Positions 22,479 through 33,564 of a DNA stretch of 64,000 nucleotides are shown here, in pieces. The translations under genes were made by a program, and so were the position numbers. Source of the stretch: Coleophoma eucalyptorum (Eukaryota; Ascomycota; Leotiomycetes; Helotiales; Dermateaceae); the NCBI GenBank assembly GCA_026120035.1, contig JALRME010000001.1:310001-374000 (forward strand). Reading direction: 5' to 3'. The first letter of the stretch is position 1. Each line of letters begins with the position of its first letter. Below the pieces are notes generated by a model, which saw only the letters and a program-made list of their open reading frames with translations, was not told the origin of the DNA and did no database searches.

Positions 22479-24191
22479 ATTCGATGACGCTGGTAAAACT
22501 TGTGGGGCAATCGACAGATATCGAATGGTCACTAAGAACAAGAGGGATGATAGAAACCGAGGAGTGTAATTAGAAAATCCAATTATCAATCGGCAATTTG
22601 AAAATGCTCCAGAAACTTGAAACTCTACAGTGTTGATCACCGGTTACTTAGATTTCGACTTGTAGCACTTCTCGTGGCTTCGAGACGACTCGAACTTCTT
22701 ATATATTGTTGATTTCTTCTTCTTGTTGTACCTCTCTTGAGGCTCATCGGCGATCAATGGCAGTGCCATGTAGGTACGGGGAACCTTTCTGAAGCACTAC
22801 TAGGAAATTATGCCTTCCTTAATCAGCAAGCGTATTACAGATTGTACTGCCAAGTCATACCAGTTTCGTGTGAAACTAATCCTAGGCCAGCAGGCGTACT
22901 AAAGTTGTGAGGTGGGGGGGATAACGGTGTACACTTTTCGGCCAATGATGGTTGACAAACTGTCCATGAAATTGTGCGATAGCATGTCTGTCTATCTTGA
23001 GTAGGCGCACTAAAAGCTCGTCTTTCAACATATCATTTGGTGTTGAGTTTAAACCAGTAGTCGCACAAATAGTATTGGCAAAGGGGAATAAGTGGTGGTA
23101 TACTAGGCCGATGACAACATCCTTGAATAATATCCTGTGGCATTTTTAACTTAAATCAGTAGGCGCACTAAAACCTCGACATTCAACAATATCCCGCGGC
23201 GTTGAGCCTAAACCAGTAGTCGCACTAATAGTAGTATATGGGAAGGGATACAAGTACACCATCCTTGAATAGTGTCTAACTTAAATCAGTAGGCGCACCA
23301 AAAGCCGATCTTCCAATCATAACTTCTCCTTTGGCGTTAAGCCTAATCCAGTAGTCGCACTAGAAGTAGGGAGTGGGGATGGGAACAATTGGTGGTTGGT
23401 ACACAATGGATAATTCTGCCGGCAAAATCAAATCAGCCTAACACCGCTCACTATTTTAAACCTCGTAGATTATAATTAGCAGCTATAATTGCATTCATTG
23501 GTCCAACGTACTTGAAAGTATTTCCCTTGTTAAGCCAGGTGTTCTACAAAGCTCCATACCTTTCGTATATTAAGGTGTACAATATGACCAGCAGATAGAT
23601 ACCCCTGCTCAAAAACCGGTCCAGCCCGGTCATTGCCCCGGTACTCAGCCAAGCAAGCCATGACAAATTTTCGATGCCATGCCCCATGCTTGCATGGCGC
23701 CCGATGAACTTCAAACTTCAACGAGCTGGGAAGGCTAATGAATATTAGTTTGTATTAGGTGTAGTCTGAGAGAACGTCGATGCAACAGTTCTCTTCATAA
23801 GCCTCCCAGGTCCACAGAATCAGCGATCTTTCTCATCTGCTACTTCCAATCCATATAACAGGCCAACAACTCCCAATTTGTGACCACCCGCAAAAGGTGA
23901 CGCCTATGGTCCTTTGACTCTGTTTAAAAATTGCTTGGAGGCAGAATGAGCCCTAAATGAGAAACAAATCCAACGAGAAATGAGATTGATATCAGCTCAT
24001 ACAGCAACACGGAGAAACAACTTCCTACCAGGCATCACCGAGCATGTGAGCATACACCATAACATACCTGTCTAAAGTTACCAACCTCGGACTGCCGGAC
24101 TTATAAAAACCTCAGGCTCTGAGATCGCTTGAATGGAGAAATAGGCAAGGCTAACATTTGGTACAGAAACGAAAAAGCGGAAGATGCGATT
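22479..24191. other. Intergenic region with tandem repeat
   Basis: No gene recognised. Holds the promoter of the bZIP gene and, on the right, the 3' flank of the minus-strand regulator. The central part carries the degenerate tandem array described separately. Confidence 0.45.
22999..23400. repeat. Degenerate tandem repeat, about three units of 130-158 bp
   Basis: Units start at about 23000, 23158 and 23289, each with AGTAGGCGCACTAAAA, then TTCAACA or TTCCAATC, then GGCGTTGAGCCTAAACC, CAGTAGTCGCACTA and a G-rich part. Related half-motifs occur at about 22890. Within each unit the GTAGGCGCAC and GTAGTCGCAC decamers repeat about 55-60 bp apart. Non-coding by all frames. Function unknown. Confidence 0.75.
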
Positions 24192-25899
24192 TCAAGGGGA
24201 TCCCTCCTGACATTGAAACCATGAAAACCATATCCTCGCTCCCACACCAATATTCTCAATATACAAGAAGTTCTTCAGCTTATCTTCCACCGCTTCCCAC
24301 TGGTACAGCCCCATCAGCCGCGCATGCTGCACAAATTCGATATTGTGCCAGTTACCATGGGCCTTCGTTTCAGTGCCATCAAACCCATCCTGCGCTTGCT
24401 CCGCAATGGCCCCAACATATAAAGCCCAAAGCCTAAACTTGGTCTCAGGATCTTCAACCATTGATATCGCGTATTCTTTGGTATATGCCATGATCTGCCG
24501 AAGCGCTCTGATGATACCAGGTCCAGCACCATAAATTGACGAGTCTGCTGCGGCTTCCAGCATCAGTGGTTTCACGGTCATCGTAGCTCGTTGACGATCA
24601 AGAACAGGACCTTGAGTCCATTCACCTGGTGGACTAGGATTTAGGCTGTTCTCGTGAAGACATGCAAACCGGATCCAGTACAGAGTTGCGAGGCTCATAA
24701 AAGCGTGCCTATGGAGGACGTTAGACGGATCTGGAGGGTCCAATCTATCGGCTTCAGTCTTAAATGTCGCATATTTGTTGACAAGATGGGCTTGCATCAG
24801 AATCGACCTGGTGGCCAGGGCAAATGTCAGATCATTAATCAGAGTGGCGTTAGCAATGGCAACCTTGATACTCGAGAAATACAGTTTAGTCTCTGAGAAC
24901 ATGAGCCGAAAGTCCCTGCACTGTAAGACCTCATCAAGCACAATTTCCGGACGTCCTGAACCTTCAGATGGTAGTAAATCATCTAACAAGTCATACCACT
25001 CATCCATTGATTTTGGTATTTCTGGAAGAAAATGTCCAACAAACTGATCAAGCTCAAAGGAGGTCCGTGTCAAAGTTAGTGTTGCTCGCTGGGTATCCTG
25101 CCACAAAATGGACCTAATGAGTCGTCTATTGCCCAGGAATGGTGCAGATTTACCCTTAGGCTGTAGCAGACATCGGAGAATCTTGCCATGGAGGCTAGCC
25201 GCAGCATAATCTTGAGCTGTGACATCAGCTGCCAACAGCGAGTAAATAAGCCAACACATTGACTCGATGTCCCCCGAATCTGAAGGTCGATGTGATCTGA
25301 TGCGTACTCGCAGCCTGGACGAGACCTCAGTCCTATATGTCAACGCCAAGATTTTGAGGCGATTGTCCATCAAAAAAGTTGACAGAATAGCTGCAAAGCG
25401 GGATAGGTAGGCATACGTAAGACATTCGTCCTGCAAAGCAAAAGAGACATCTTGCATAAACTGCGCATTCCATGCTAGCGCTCGCTGTTTCTGGACTACC
25501 GATTTTCCTGCTAGTGGCATCAAGCAATCTCGAACAAAGGATAAGAGCCAGTCGATACTAGCATTAACCACCACCGATTGACTGTCGAAGGGATCTGCTC
25601 TTCCCGAGCCAAGGAGCTGATAAGGAGAAGCTGCGAGTTGGAGACTATTGCTTGAGTCATCACTCTATTGAGTCTCAATCAGTACAAACCTAATAAAAAT
25701 ATTGGGAAAAGCATACATCTGATTCCTGTTCCTGCACTTTCACCAGCTTTTGTCGCGCGCCTTCCTTTCTTCGCCTCCTCTCATGGGTAACCCTCGCAAT
25801 ATGGGAGTTGACAGTACTCTTCTCCGAAGGATCTTTCAGGCTATTTTGGGTTCGGACCACAAAGGTCAAGGTGGTCTGGAAGGGTGGTGCTCTTGGCAT
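24192..25899 (-). CDS. Fungal transcription-factor-like protein (Fungal_trans_2 type)
   Basis: Two exons, 25899-25717 and 25664-24192, with a 52-bp intron, giving 551 aa. Exon 1 encodes TLTFVVRTQNSLKDPSEK, VNSHIARVTHERRRRKEGARQK, the basic start of this group. After the intron comes LLGSGRADPFDSQSVVVNASIDWLLSFVRD, matching the LGxGRxDPF motif that precedes the fungal regulatory domain, then a long helical region. No Zn2Cys6 motif is seen. It is divergent from a P450 gene whose start lies 565 bp away, an arrangement compatible with local regulation, though unproven. No disabling change noticed. Confidence 0.8.
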
Positions 25900-26464
25900 G
25901 TCGAGCAATATTAACAAACTTAGTTGTTTCTCAAAAAATTTCATGGGCCAAAGAAAGAAAGGGATAACCAAGTTATGGATACGATCATTGTGCTTTCATA
26001 AGCAGTGTCCGTGGAGTGTTGAGTAGGTTATGGTACGTGGTAAAACTGTTACCACTGCTGGGACCAAATGCTTATTTAATCGGCAACGCAGCTACAAGAC
26101 CCACCTCAAACTCCACAACCCCTAGTCCAGTGCCCGAGACGATTGATACTAATTCGATCATGGTTAGCGTCGGATAGTTTATCAGCGTGCATTTTCCAAA
26201 TACAGACTAGCGCATCTTTGTGCATTTTCCAGACACAAGCTAGCACAAGGAAGACTTCGAATTCATCCTCAATATAAGACCATCTCGAGTGGCTCCAATA
26301 CCTGCCGAACTGAAACTGTGTTTGTCAGCCGGAGATAGCCGCTATCTGGTGCACAATCTCCAGTCAAGAACTCTGGATCGCTGGTCCTTAAAAGGAGTTA
26401 ATAATTCAACTGTCTTCGTTCTGTTTCCAAAAGAGAACCAAGGTGAATTAATTCTTCTAGCGCA
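25900..26464. promoter_or_regulatory. Divergent promoter between regulator-like gene and P450
   Basis: The 565-bp interval between two outward-facing start codons must contain both promoters. A TATA-like TCAATATAAGACC lies at about 26268-26280, about 185 bp before the P450 ATG. No operator could be defined. Confidence 0.5.
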
Positions 26465-28550
26465 ATGGCTGGAATCCTGCTGAGCTTACTTAACCCATCT
26501 ACAAGCCTTTTATGGCTCTCTGCCAGCATTCTGCTACTCGTGAGCTTGTTCAGAAACCTTTCCTCTACGAGGAATACCACCAATTGTAATCCAATACTGA
26601 CATTTTCCAAGGCTTACTATGTTTTCCCTTACTTCTGTGATCCGTATAGGCTTAAGAAATTTCCTGGTCCTCTCACGGCTAGATTTTCATGTTTATGGAT
26701 GACATTTCGGGCTAGGTATGCCTACGAGTTTATATTCGAGATTGAGGATGTGTTGTTTGAGTTCAGAACTTACCTAACTCTGCAGAACCCACAATATATC
26801 GACTATCGTGCATAGTGAACATAATAAAGGGGGTGACTTTGTCCGGCTATCGCCGAATCATATTAGCATCGCGCACCCAGACAGCATTAGTGTAAGAGTT
26901 ATTCTATCATGCAGCTGAGGGATGACAAGTGTCTCAGAATTCTGATCCAAATTCACTGACATTTTCAACAAGGATATCTTGGGTCATGGAAATGGGTTCC
27001 TAAAATCAGACTTCTACTATGCCTTTGAGAATATCGAAGAGGGCTTATTTACCACTCGAAACCGACTCAAGCATGGGCACAAGCGACGCTATGTCTCACA
27101 TATGTTTAGCCCGAAAGCAATGATAGATTTTGAACCATACATGACCAATGCGATCATGATTACCTGTAGGCAGATGAACTCCCTCATTGATACAGGAAAA
27201 GCGGGACTGTATAAAGAGTTGGGCAGGCAGAACCCCAGGATAAAATTGACCCAGAAGGATGGTGAGGCTGCTCTTGATGTAGCACAATGGAATGCATATC
27301 TAGCATATGACATTATTAGCGACCTGGTACTTTTCTCTATGTCTTCGAGACTTTTCACCACTGACGCGAAATCTTAGACCTTTGGCTCATCGTTTGGATT
27401 CTGTTCTGCTGGCCTGGACACAAATGGTGGCATTCGAAAACTTCGTGATTCTGGTGAATGGACTGTAACGGTGGGACAAATTCCATGGATCAAGCGTAAG
27501 ATATTAATTCTGATTTTTTCATATATCCCAGTCCTATGAATTGTCAATAAGGAAAACTTTGGATTAATACAAGTTGGAACCCTTTGCTAATCCATCGTAG
27601 CATGGACGGCATACTGCTACTTCGATTATTTTTTCGTTCGTGGCCTCAGAGCGTCCCAAGCGCTTGCGAAAATTGCAATTGCGGCTGTTGAGAAGAGAAG
27701 GGCATCTGTCGCAGATTTGGATAGACGGGATATCCTATATTGGCTTCTCAAGGCCAAGAATCCTGATACTGACCTTCCGTTACCACGCTCAGAGGTCAAC
27801 GCAGAAGCCTTAACACAGATGGTTGCCGGTAGTGATACGTCTGCCAACACGCTAAATCATGTCATGGACTTGATGTGTCGTCATCCAAAGAAAAAGGCCG
27901 CTTTACAAGATGAACTGGACCAAGCATTCCCATCACCCTTGGTAACAGATTTCGTAGTTCCGTTTACCGACTGTAAAGACCTCATCTATCTGCAAGCCGT
28001 GCTTTATGAGACTCTCCGCCTACGTAGCACTGTATCTATCGGCCTACCTCGAGTTGTAGGAAAGGGCGGTGCTAGTGTGTGTGGCCAGTGGTTCAAAGAA
28101 GGTACCATAATCTCCACACCGACCTACACGATTCACCGAGATCCCCGAATTTGGGATGAGCCGAACGAATTCCGTCCCGAACGCTGGATCGTGACAGCAG
28201 AGAATGGCACGCAGAAATTCAATTGGGAGTATGAGAAATGGTTTCTTGGTTTCAGCTATGGACCCCGAGCTTGCGTTGGAAGAAATGTATGTGTGCTCGA
28301 GTCTCAATCTTGCTTAACCTACCCCGACTTCCTCCTATTACCCCACCCCTCATTATGGTTTTTTTTTGAAATAAAAGAAAAGAAAACTAAAACTTCTAAA
28401 CAGGTGGCTTTCATGGAATTGAAGAAGACAGTAGCTACATTGTTTCGCCGATTCGACTACCGCCTTGTTTATGAAAATAAGGGAACCCTGTTCCGAGAAG
28501 GTTTCCATCTCAAGTGTCCAAAACTCGAGCTTTTTGTAAGCCGGCGATAG
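26465..28550 (+). CDS. Cytochrome P450 monooxygenase
   Basis: Six exons, 26465-26715, 26786-26891, 26973-27326, 27378-27495, 27601-28286, 28404-28550, giving 553 aa with all GT-AG junctions in frame. An N-terminal membrane anchor (residues about 5-30) targets the ER. Hallmarks: proline-rich LKKFPGPLTARF, I-helix AGSDTSANTL, K-helix E413TLR, FRPERW, and the haem loop FSYGPRACVGRN with Cys501. The segment HGNGFLKSDFYYAF and overall pattern resemble fungal P450s annotated as benzoate 4-monooxygenase-like; that substrate is not established. It would need the NADPH-P450 reductase encoded elsewhere. Intron 1 hides a stop that makes the gene look broken when read continuously. The last intron (117 bp) has a long T/A-rich tract. 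Confidence 0.93.
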
Positions 28551-28867
28551 AGAATAGAACACGAGGTGAAAATATAAACGAAAGTACTTTGACACTATTA
28601 CAAAGTGTTCTATTATATTAATATTAGTCACTGTAGTATAATAGAGAAAATTCATTGATAGTATTTGTTGATTCATTACCCTTCGTTCTGGGTGATGACC
28701 AAGTTGCCAAGTTCGAGCTCGACTTTGTAAGCGCTGTTTGTAGGCTTCCCTGGACCTACTATTCTGGATCGTACGGTAAAGGTACCGTACTGGCTACACG
28801 CTTAGGTTATCCTAATGAGAATAATCCAAGTGTATTGCAGCATCTTCCCTCTTCCCAAGAGGGGGAC
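28551..28867. other. Intergenic, P450 3' flank
   Basis: A short plus-strand frame (28655-28879) ends in SSQEGDCNS over a purine-rich tract AAGAGGGGGA at about 28857-28866, possibly the 3' end of an internal retrotransposon region. Otherwise nothing is seen. Confidence 0.3.
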
Positions 28868-29134
28868 TGTAATTCTTAAATATACAGACTTTCCCCTCCT
28901 CTTGTAACGACGCAAGGGATGTATCCTCCCTTGCGTCGACGTTACCTCTCTACCTAATTCCACCCGTACAGACATCCCACAACCGAAGAACTCTGTAGAA
29001 GTCCCCTAAGGACCTTGTAAGGATACCGGATTATCCCAACAGTAGTGATTTCTCGAGGCGAGTAGTAGTACTGCTCAAGTCCTCGAAATGCTACTCACAT
29101 CACATGACCTTATTTCCAAAGGTGGGATGTAACA
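28868..29134 (+). repeat. Possible LTR remnant with strong palindrome
   Basis: Begins TGTAATTC directly after a purine tract and ends GATGTAACA, as a 3' LTR would. No flanking 5-bp duplication is found (GGGAC versus GAATC), so the call is tentative. It contains an inverted repeat: GACGCAAGGGA and TCCCTTGCGTC separated by 7 bases at about 28909-28937, extended outward by GTAAC/GTTAC. Confidence 0.4.
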
Positions 29135-29254
29135 GAATCATTTGAGACTCCTAGTCACTTGTAACTTTATTTTATTTTGTCGTATCCTAAGGGAATGGAT
29201 TGAACCTTAACCACTTTGTCTAACATTATAGTATTATATTGTTCTAGTTATATA

Positions 29255-31115
29255 ACGTGCGGGATAAGCGAATGAAACAGACAAGCGAATGAAACACTTT
29301 CTACTAAAATCATCTTCTTTACCTTATACTACGAATTTCTTAACAACCAACTATGGTATTATCTTCAAATCAAAACCAGTTAATCCTTGCCCTTCAAGCT
29401 CTCGAAAATAATCCTAGTCTTAGTATACGAAAGACTGCAGCTATCTATAAGGTCTTATATGTAACCTTGTTACGTCGCGTCAAAGGAAAGCCTTCTTAAG
29501 CTGATATAACAGTCAAATCACGAAAGCTTACGAATCTAGAAGAGGAGACTATTATTCAGAGGTTACTTAACCTAGATTCTCAAGGATTTCCCGTTCGAAT
29601 TCATAGTATTAAAGATATAACGGATCTTCTCCTTCGCGCACGCGACGCGTCTCCGGTCGGACAGAAATAGGCTACCAACTTTATAAAACGACAATCACGA
29701 CTTAAGACATACCAAACGCGTTCGTACGATAACCAGAGAGCACTCTACGAAGATCCAATAAAGATTCAGGCTTGGTTTAGGCTTGTAGCGAATTTTATTA
29801 CGAAATTTAGAATATACGTCGAGGATATCTATAACTTTGACGAGACTGGGTTTTTGATGGGCTAGATTGGAACCACGATAGTTGTTATAAGCTCCAACCG
29901 TACGACTAGACCAAAGCTACGTCAGCCTGGTAATCGAGAATGGGTTACGGTTATTTAGGGAGTTAATTCAGAGGGCTAGGCGATTCCCCTATATATCGTT
30001 TTTAAAGGCAAAAATATCCTGGATTCCTAGTTCCCTCGAGAGTAATTCCTAGCTGACTAGAGGGCCGGTATCTCTGAAAATAGCTGGATATCGAACGAAC
30101 TATCTCTAGAATGGCTAGAGCACTTTGATAAGTATACTCGTACGAAGGCAATTAGGAAATATCGTCTACTTATCCTAGATAGCTACGAAAGTCATATATT
30201 AGCTGAGTTTCAAGAATACTCTTGTATGAATGCTATTCTTATACTTTGTATACCTCCTTATTTATCTTATCTATTCTAGCCATTGGATATAGGTTGTTTT
30301 AGGCCTTTAAAGAAGTCATACGGGTATCAAATTGAGAATATTATACGTAGCCGAATTTCATATATTTCTAAGGAATCCTTTATATTAGTATTTATAGAGG
30401 CATTCAAGATTACCTTTACTAAAGCAAATATCCAAGGAGGCTTTAGAGGGGTAGGCCTTGTTCCGTACGACCTAGAGAAGGTCCTATCGAAGCTTGATAT
30501 TAAGTTATTAACTCCGGAACTCGAAAGCTCGCGTCTATTAACCTCTCATTTATAGATCTATAAAACACCACAAACAACTAAAGAAGTAGTCAAGCAAGTA
30601 ACTCTTATCAAGAGTAAAATCGTACGACATTAGAGTAGCTCTCCGACTCCAATTTTGGACTCTATCGATCGATTACAAAAAAGTACAAATAAGATTGGAT
30701 ATAAACTTATACTTATTAAAGCCGAGCTATTAAGACTTTAAGGCGCAAATAAAGAACTAAGCCGTCGCCGTCGTACGAAAAGAAAGGTACTCTAGCAAGG
30801 AGGAACCCTTAATCTAGAAGAGATCCAAGAATTAGAGGAAAATAAGGTAGTTCAGACCTAAATTTCGACCGAACAAGGTCAAAATAAACGAAAAAGAAAT
30901 CTAAGCGAATTATATAATCGATATTGTAGAGCATACGGAAAGACTGGTCATAATAAACGAACTTGCCAGGCTAATAAAGTAGCTTCGTACGATTCAAATG
31001 ATATATTAGAATAGTTATTTGAAGGTCTAATTACAAAGTTATTTGTAGTTTTATAGGGTAGAGTCCTAAGTACTGTTTCATTCGCTTGTCTGTTTCATTC
31101 GCTTATCCCGCACGT
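29255..31115 (+). mobile_element. Pogo/Fot1-type DNA transposon, complete but inactive
   Basis: 1,861 bp with perfect 42-bp terminal inverted repeats starting ACGTGCGGGATAAGCGAATG, each containing AAGCGAATGAAACA twice, and flanked by the TA target duplication (29253-29254, 31116-31117). Size, TA target and transposase match the Pogo/Fot1 group of the Tc1/mariner superfamily. Perfect ends with a stop-riddled transposase point to inactivation after insertion, by point mutation rather than rearrangement. It lies 190 bp beyond the 3' end of the NACHT/ankyrin gene. Confidence 0.95.
29353..31014 (+). pseudogene. Pogo/Fot1 transposase with in-frame stops
   Basis: A continuous 553-codon frame from ATG 29353 is interrupted only by about 14 stops, mostly TAG, with no frameshift. 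Order: N-terminal helix-turn-helix (SIRKTAAIYKV), a CENP-B-like part, and the DDE/D domain with IYNFDETGFLMG, YRLLILDSYESH and PLDIGCFRPLKKSYG holding the three catalytic Asp. The C-terminus has a basic tail and a zinc-knuckle-like CRAYGKTGHNKRTC in which the second Cys is now Tyr. Every stop sits where the family has Gln or Trp (for example before IGTT and PLDIG), as expected for CAG/CAA/TGG changed to TAG/TAA by RIP. Not functional. Confidence 0.93.
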
Positions 31116-31305
31116 TAACTCCTTAGCTAAATTTATGTTTCACTATTAACAAACGATCAAGGGTTCGTCTGAGCGTGTTCCGTAGTAGTTCATTTGTCTC
31201 TTTATCGTTCAAGACTGTTGGCTGTGTCAAAGGTCTACTATTGTATAATGACTTCTCGATTCCTAGACTACGAGTCTCCTTCTATACCGGGTAACCTAGT
31301 CTCTC

Positions 31306-32661
31306 CTATTCAATATCATCATCCTCGGGCTTTTCCATAGCCCCTTTTGAACCAAGAAGCTTTACTAAACCCATTAGTTCCATCGGACAGTCTTTATCCA
31401 TCTCCTTTATAACTTCCTTGGGAGTCCTAGTTGTTTCGTTAAAAATACGTTCACCTGTCTCTTGTTCTCGGGTAATTTCAAGTGGGCCTACACAGAGTGT
31501 GTTTGCCTTGGCGCCTTGTTGTAGTAGGAGTTTTATAATACCGAACCAGCGTATAATCAGGAGCTTTCTTTTACGTCTCGGGATGACTAGGAATTCAGTA
31601 GCCAGGTACGTGATAGCGTTCTGCCATGGGCTTTGGCGGCTAGCTCTCTTCTCGGATCTTTCAATCAGTTGTTTATTAGGGTCTGCTCCATATTCAAGGA
31701 GGAGTACGATGACTTCTTTATGCACAAATTGATCACAAGGTGATGGTGGAAATAGAGCGTGATTGAGCATTCTGCGATCGGGTTTGACAAGGTCGTTGGC
31801 TAATTGGGCTCGTAGATAATTCTGCAAGCCAGTTTTGATAGCCAATGTAGCTGTATTTTCATCCAATGATTTGATCTCTAGCTCTTCTACTCTAGCTGCT
31901 AATAACCAACTCTTGCTAGCTATGCAAAATTCGTCCACAAGTTCTGTGTTTGGCTCACATAGGTCAAGATCGGCTCGACGAGCATGAGTGATGAACGCAT
32001 CCATTATCTCCGTTGCTGTATCAAAGTTCGTATCAAAGGTTTCTAGAGCCTTCAAATGCAGGATGTATGCTCTTATTGATAAGATATTTGGGTTAAAGGA
32101 TCTTGCAGATAAACCACCAGTTCGATCTGATAGAATATGTCGAATGCCTGTGCTGTCCAAATAGTCTTTGACAGTCCGGTGGATATAGGAAACCGGTATC
32201 TCAGCCTGTATTTCATTTAAACTCAGCTTGCCAAACTGGGTTTCGAGCAAACCTCTACAGCGACTTCTGAGTCTCAAGTCGGTCTCGCAAATTCCATCAT
32301 GGATCACATCATTTGACAGCCAGCTAAGTTTAGCGTTTAAAACCAGATCATTTTCTTCTTCGGCCAGAAAAAAATTCATGATTGTGAGTGGCAAAGCCGG
32401 AAGCCAGTCATCATCTTGTTCCGATGCAGCTGCAATAATTTGATAGAATCTAGAAGCCTCAATACGATATATCTTGTCGACTTTGAATACCATATGTTCA
32501 TAGAGTTCTTCTAAATCCGTTGGCAAAATTCTTAGTCGTTCTTGAAGTTGTGAGGCTCTGTCGTGGTTTTCAATGCCCCTCAGAAGTTCCATAACGATAA
32601 GTTTCACCCAAAGAAACACCCGCTCGCACTTTGAACAAGCTTTATGTATCCTATTTTGCAT
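31306..32661 (-). CDS. NACHT-type NTPase C-terminal part with ankyrin-like tail (truncated NLR-like gene)
   Basis: 451 aa from ATG 32661; the frame is open upstream to about 32770 and includes SQLRLEDLTKGNIKTCVIGILEDDKR, the LxxLTxxDI motif that follows the NTPase core in fungal NACHT proteins. The body has ERVFLWVKLIVMELLRGIE, LRILPTDLEELYEHM, a winged-helix-like region and VSYIHRTVKDYLDS, all typical of the segment after NACHT. The C-terminus has two ankyrin-like units (VIVLLLEYGADPNKQ, IIKLLLQQGAKANT). The P-loop, Walker B and any N-terminal effector domain are missing; upstream is a stop and non-coding DNA. Either a 5'-truncated pseudogene or a short remnant gene. It is head-to-head with the HET-repeat gene at 33565. 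Confidence 0.7.
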   Translation of the reverse strand: MQNRIHKACSKCERVFLWVKLIVMELLRGIENHDRASQLQERLRILPTDLEELYEHMVFKVDKIYRIEASRFYQIIAAASEQDDDWLPALPLTIMNFFLAEEENDLVLNAKLSWLSNDVIHDGICETDLRLRSRCRGLLETQFGKLSLNEIQAEIPVSYIHRTVKDYLDSTGIRHILSDRTGGLSARSFNPNILSIRAYILHLKALETFDTNFDTATEIMDAFITHARRADLDLCEPNTELVDEFCIASKSWLLAARVEELEIKSLDENTATLAIKTGLQNYLRAQLANDLVKPDRRMLNHALFPPSPCDQFVHKEVIVLLLEYGADPNKQLIERSEKRASRQSPWQNAITYLATEFLVIPRRKRKLLIIRWFGIIKLLLQQGAKANTLCVGPLEITREQETGERIFNETTRTPKEVIKEMDKDCPMELMGLVKLLGSKGAMEKPEDDDIE

Positions 32662-32769
32662 TCTTTTATCATCTTCGAGTATACCAATGACACAAGTCTT
32701 AATGTTTCCTTTCGTAAGATCCTCGAGTCTTAATTGGGACTGAGCTGCAAAACTTTCTTTAAAAGATGT

Positions 32770-33564
32770 GGCCGACTACTAACTCAGACTTTCACTTGCG
32801 TAAGCCACCAATCTGCTGTTTGGTGGCTTCAGCTTTTGAAGATATATCTCGGTATAATAGAATGGTTGATCAGAGCTTGTAGTAGAAGTTGTTAGGGTTC
32901 TAAGTTGGTGTGGTAGAAATTGTGTCCGAGTTCCCCAGGAGCCACGGTAACACAAGTAGATAATTAAAATAGGATTAAAGATTCGAAAATCTAACTATCG
33001 AAAGTACCTATTGTGAACTTTGTACGACCCACGAGTTTAGTTAATGGGGGGGCCTTCTAAGCTTGGTTTTCTTAATAGTATTAGGTCTATACGCTATATA
33101 ATTAGAGTTGTAATTGGTAAAAAGGCTGGTATTTGTACTATTGGTTACACATTAAAATGTACCTATTTTCCTATTTATTGAGACTAGTTTGCCTAGGAGA
33201 TTCTATATCACAATATACAAGTGACGGTCTATAAGTACTACTCGAGGAGTATTCACATAGACTTTTGGCCATTCAGTGTATATAGTCTGATCTGCAGGCA
33301 GTTTTATTTGCCACCCTGAGCCCCACTTAGATGGCTGTACAGCCGAAAGCGCGTAAATGGCTTACGCGCTTGGTCAGCGATGATGTGCTTTATTCCCAGT
33401 CCCTTTTTTGTGGCAATGAACACGTTCGAAGCTATAGTACACCTACTTCTTTTCGACCCCCCATAATCAGGTAAATGAATCTTCAATGCTAAGTCCTACA
33501 AGTGAGCTTATGGTGTTCGCCAGGACGTCGAAGTGCTAGCACTATCAGAAACTCGCTTTCTACA
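32770..33564. other. Intergenic between divergent immune-type genes
   Basis: Separates the truncated NACHT gene (minus) from the HET gene (plus). Contains a perfect inverted repeat GCGCGTAAATGGCTTACGCGC at about 33349-33369 with partial symmetry and no coding content. The missing NACHT core is not found here in any frame. Confidence 0.45.

Noticed and set aside
26716..26818. Stop codon after the first P450 exon taken as a disabling mutation
   Set aside because: It is inside or beyond a 70-bp intron (26716-26785); splicing restores the conserved RTHNISTIVHSEHNKGGDFVRL region.
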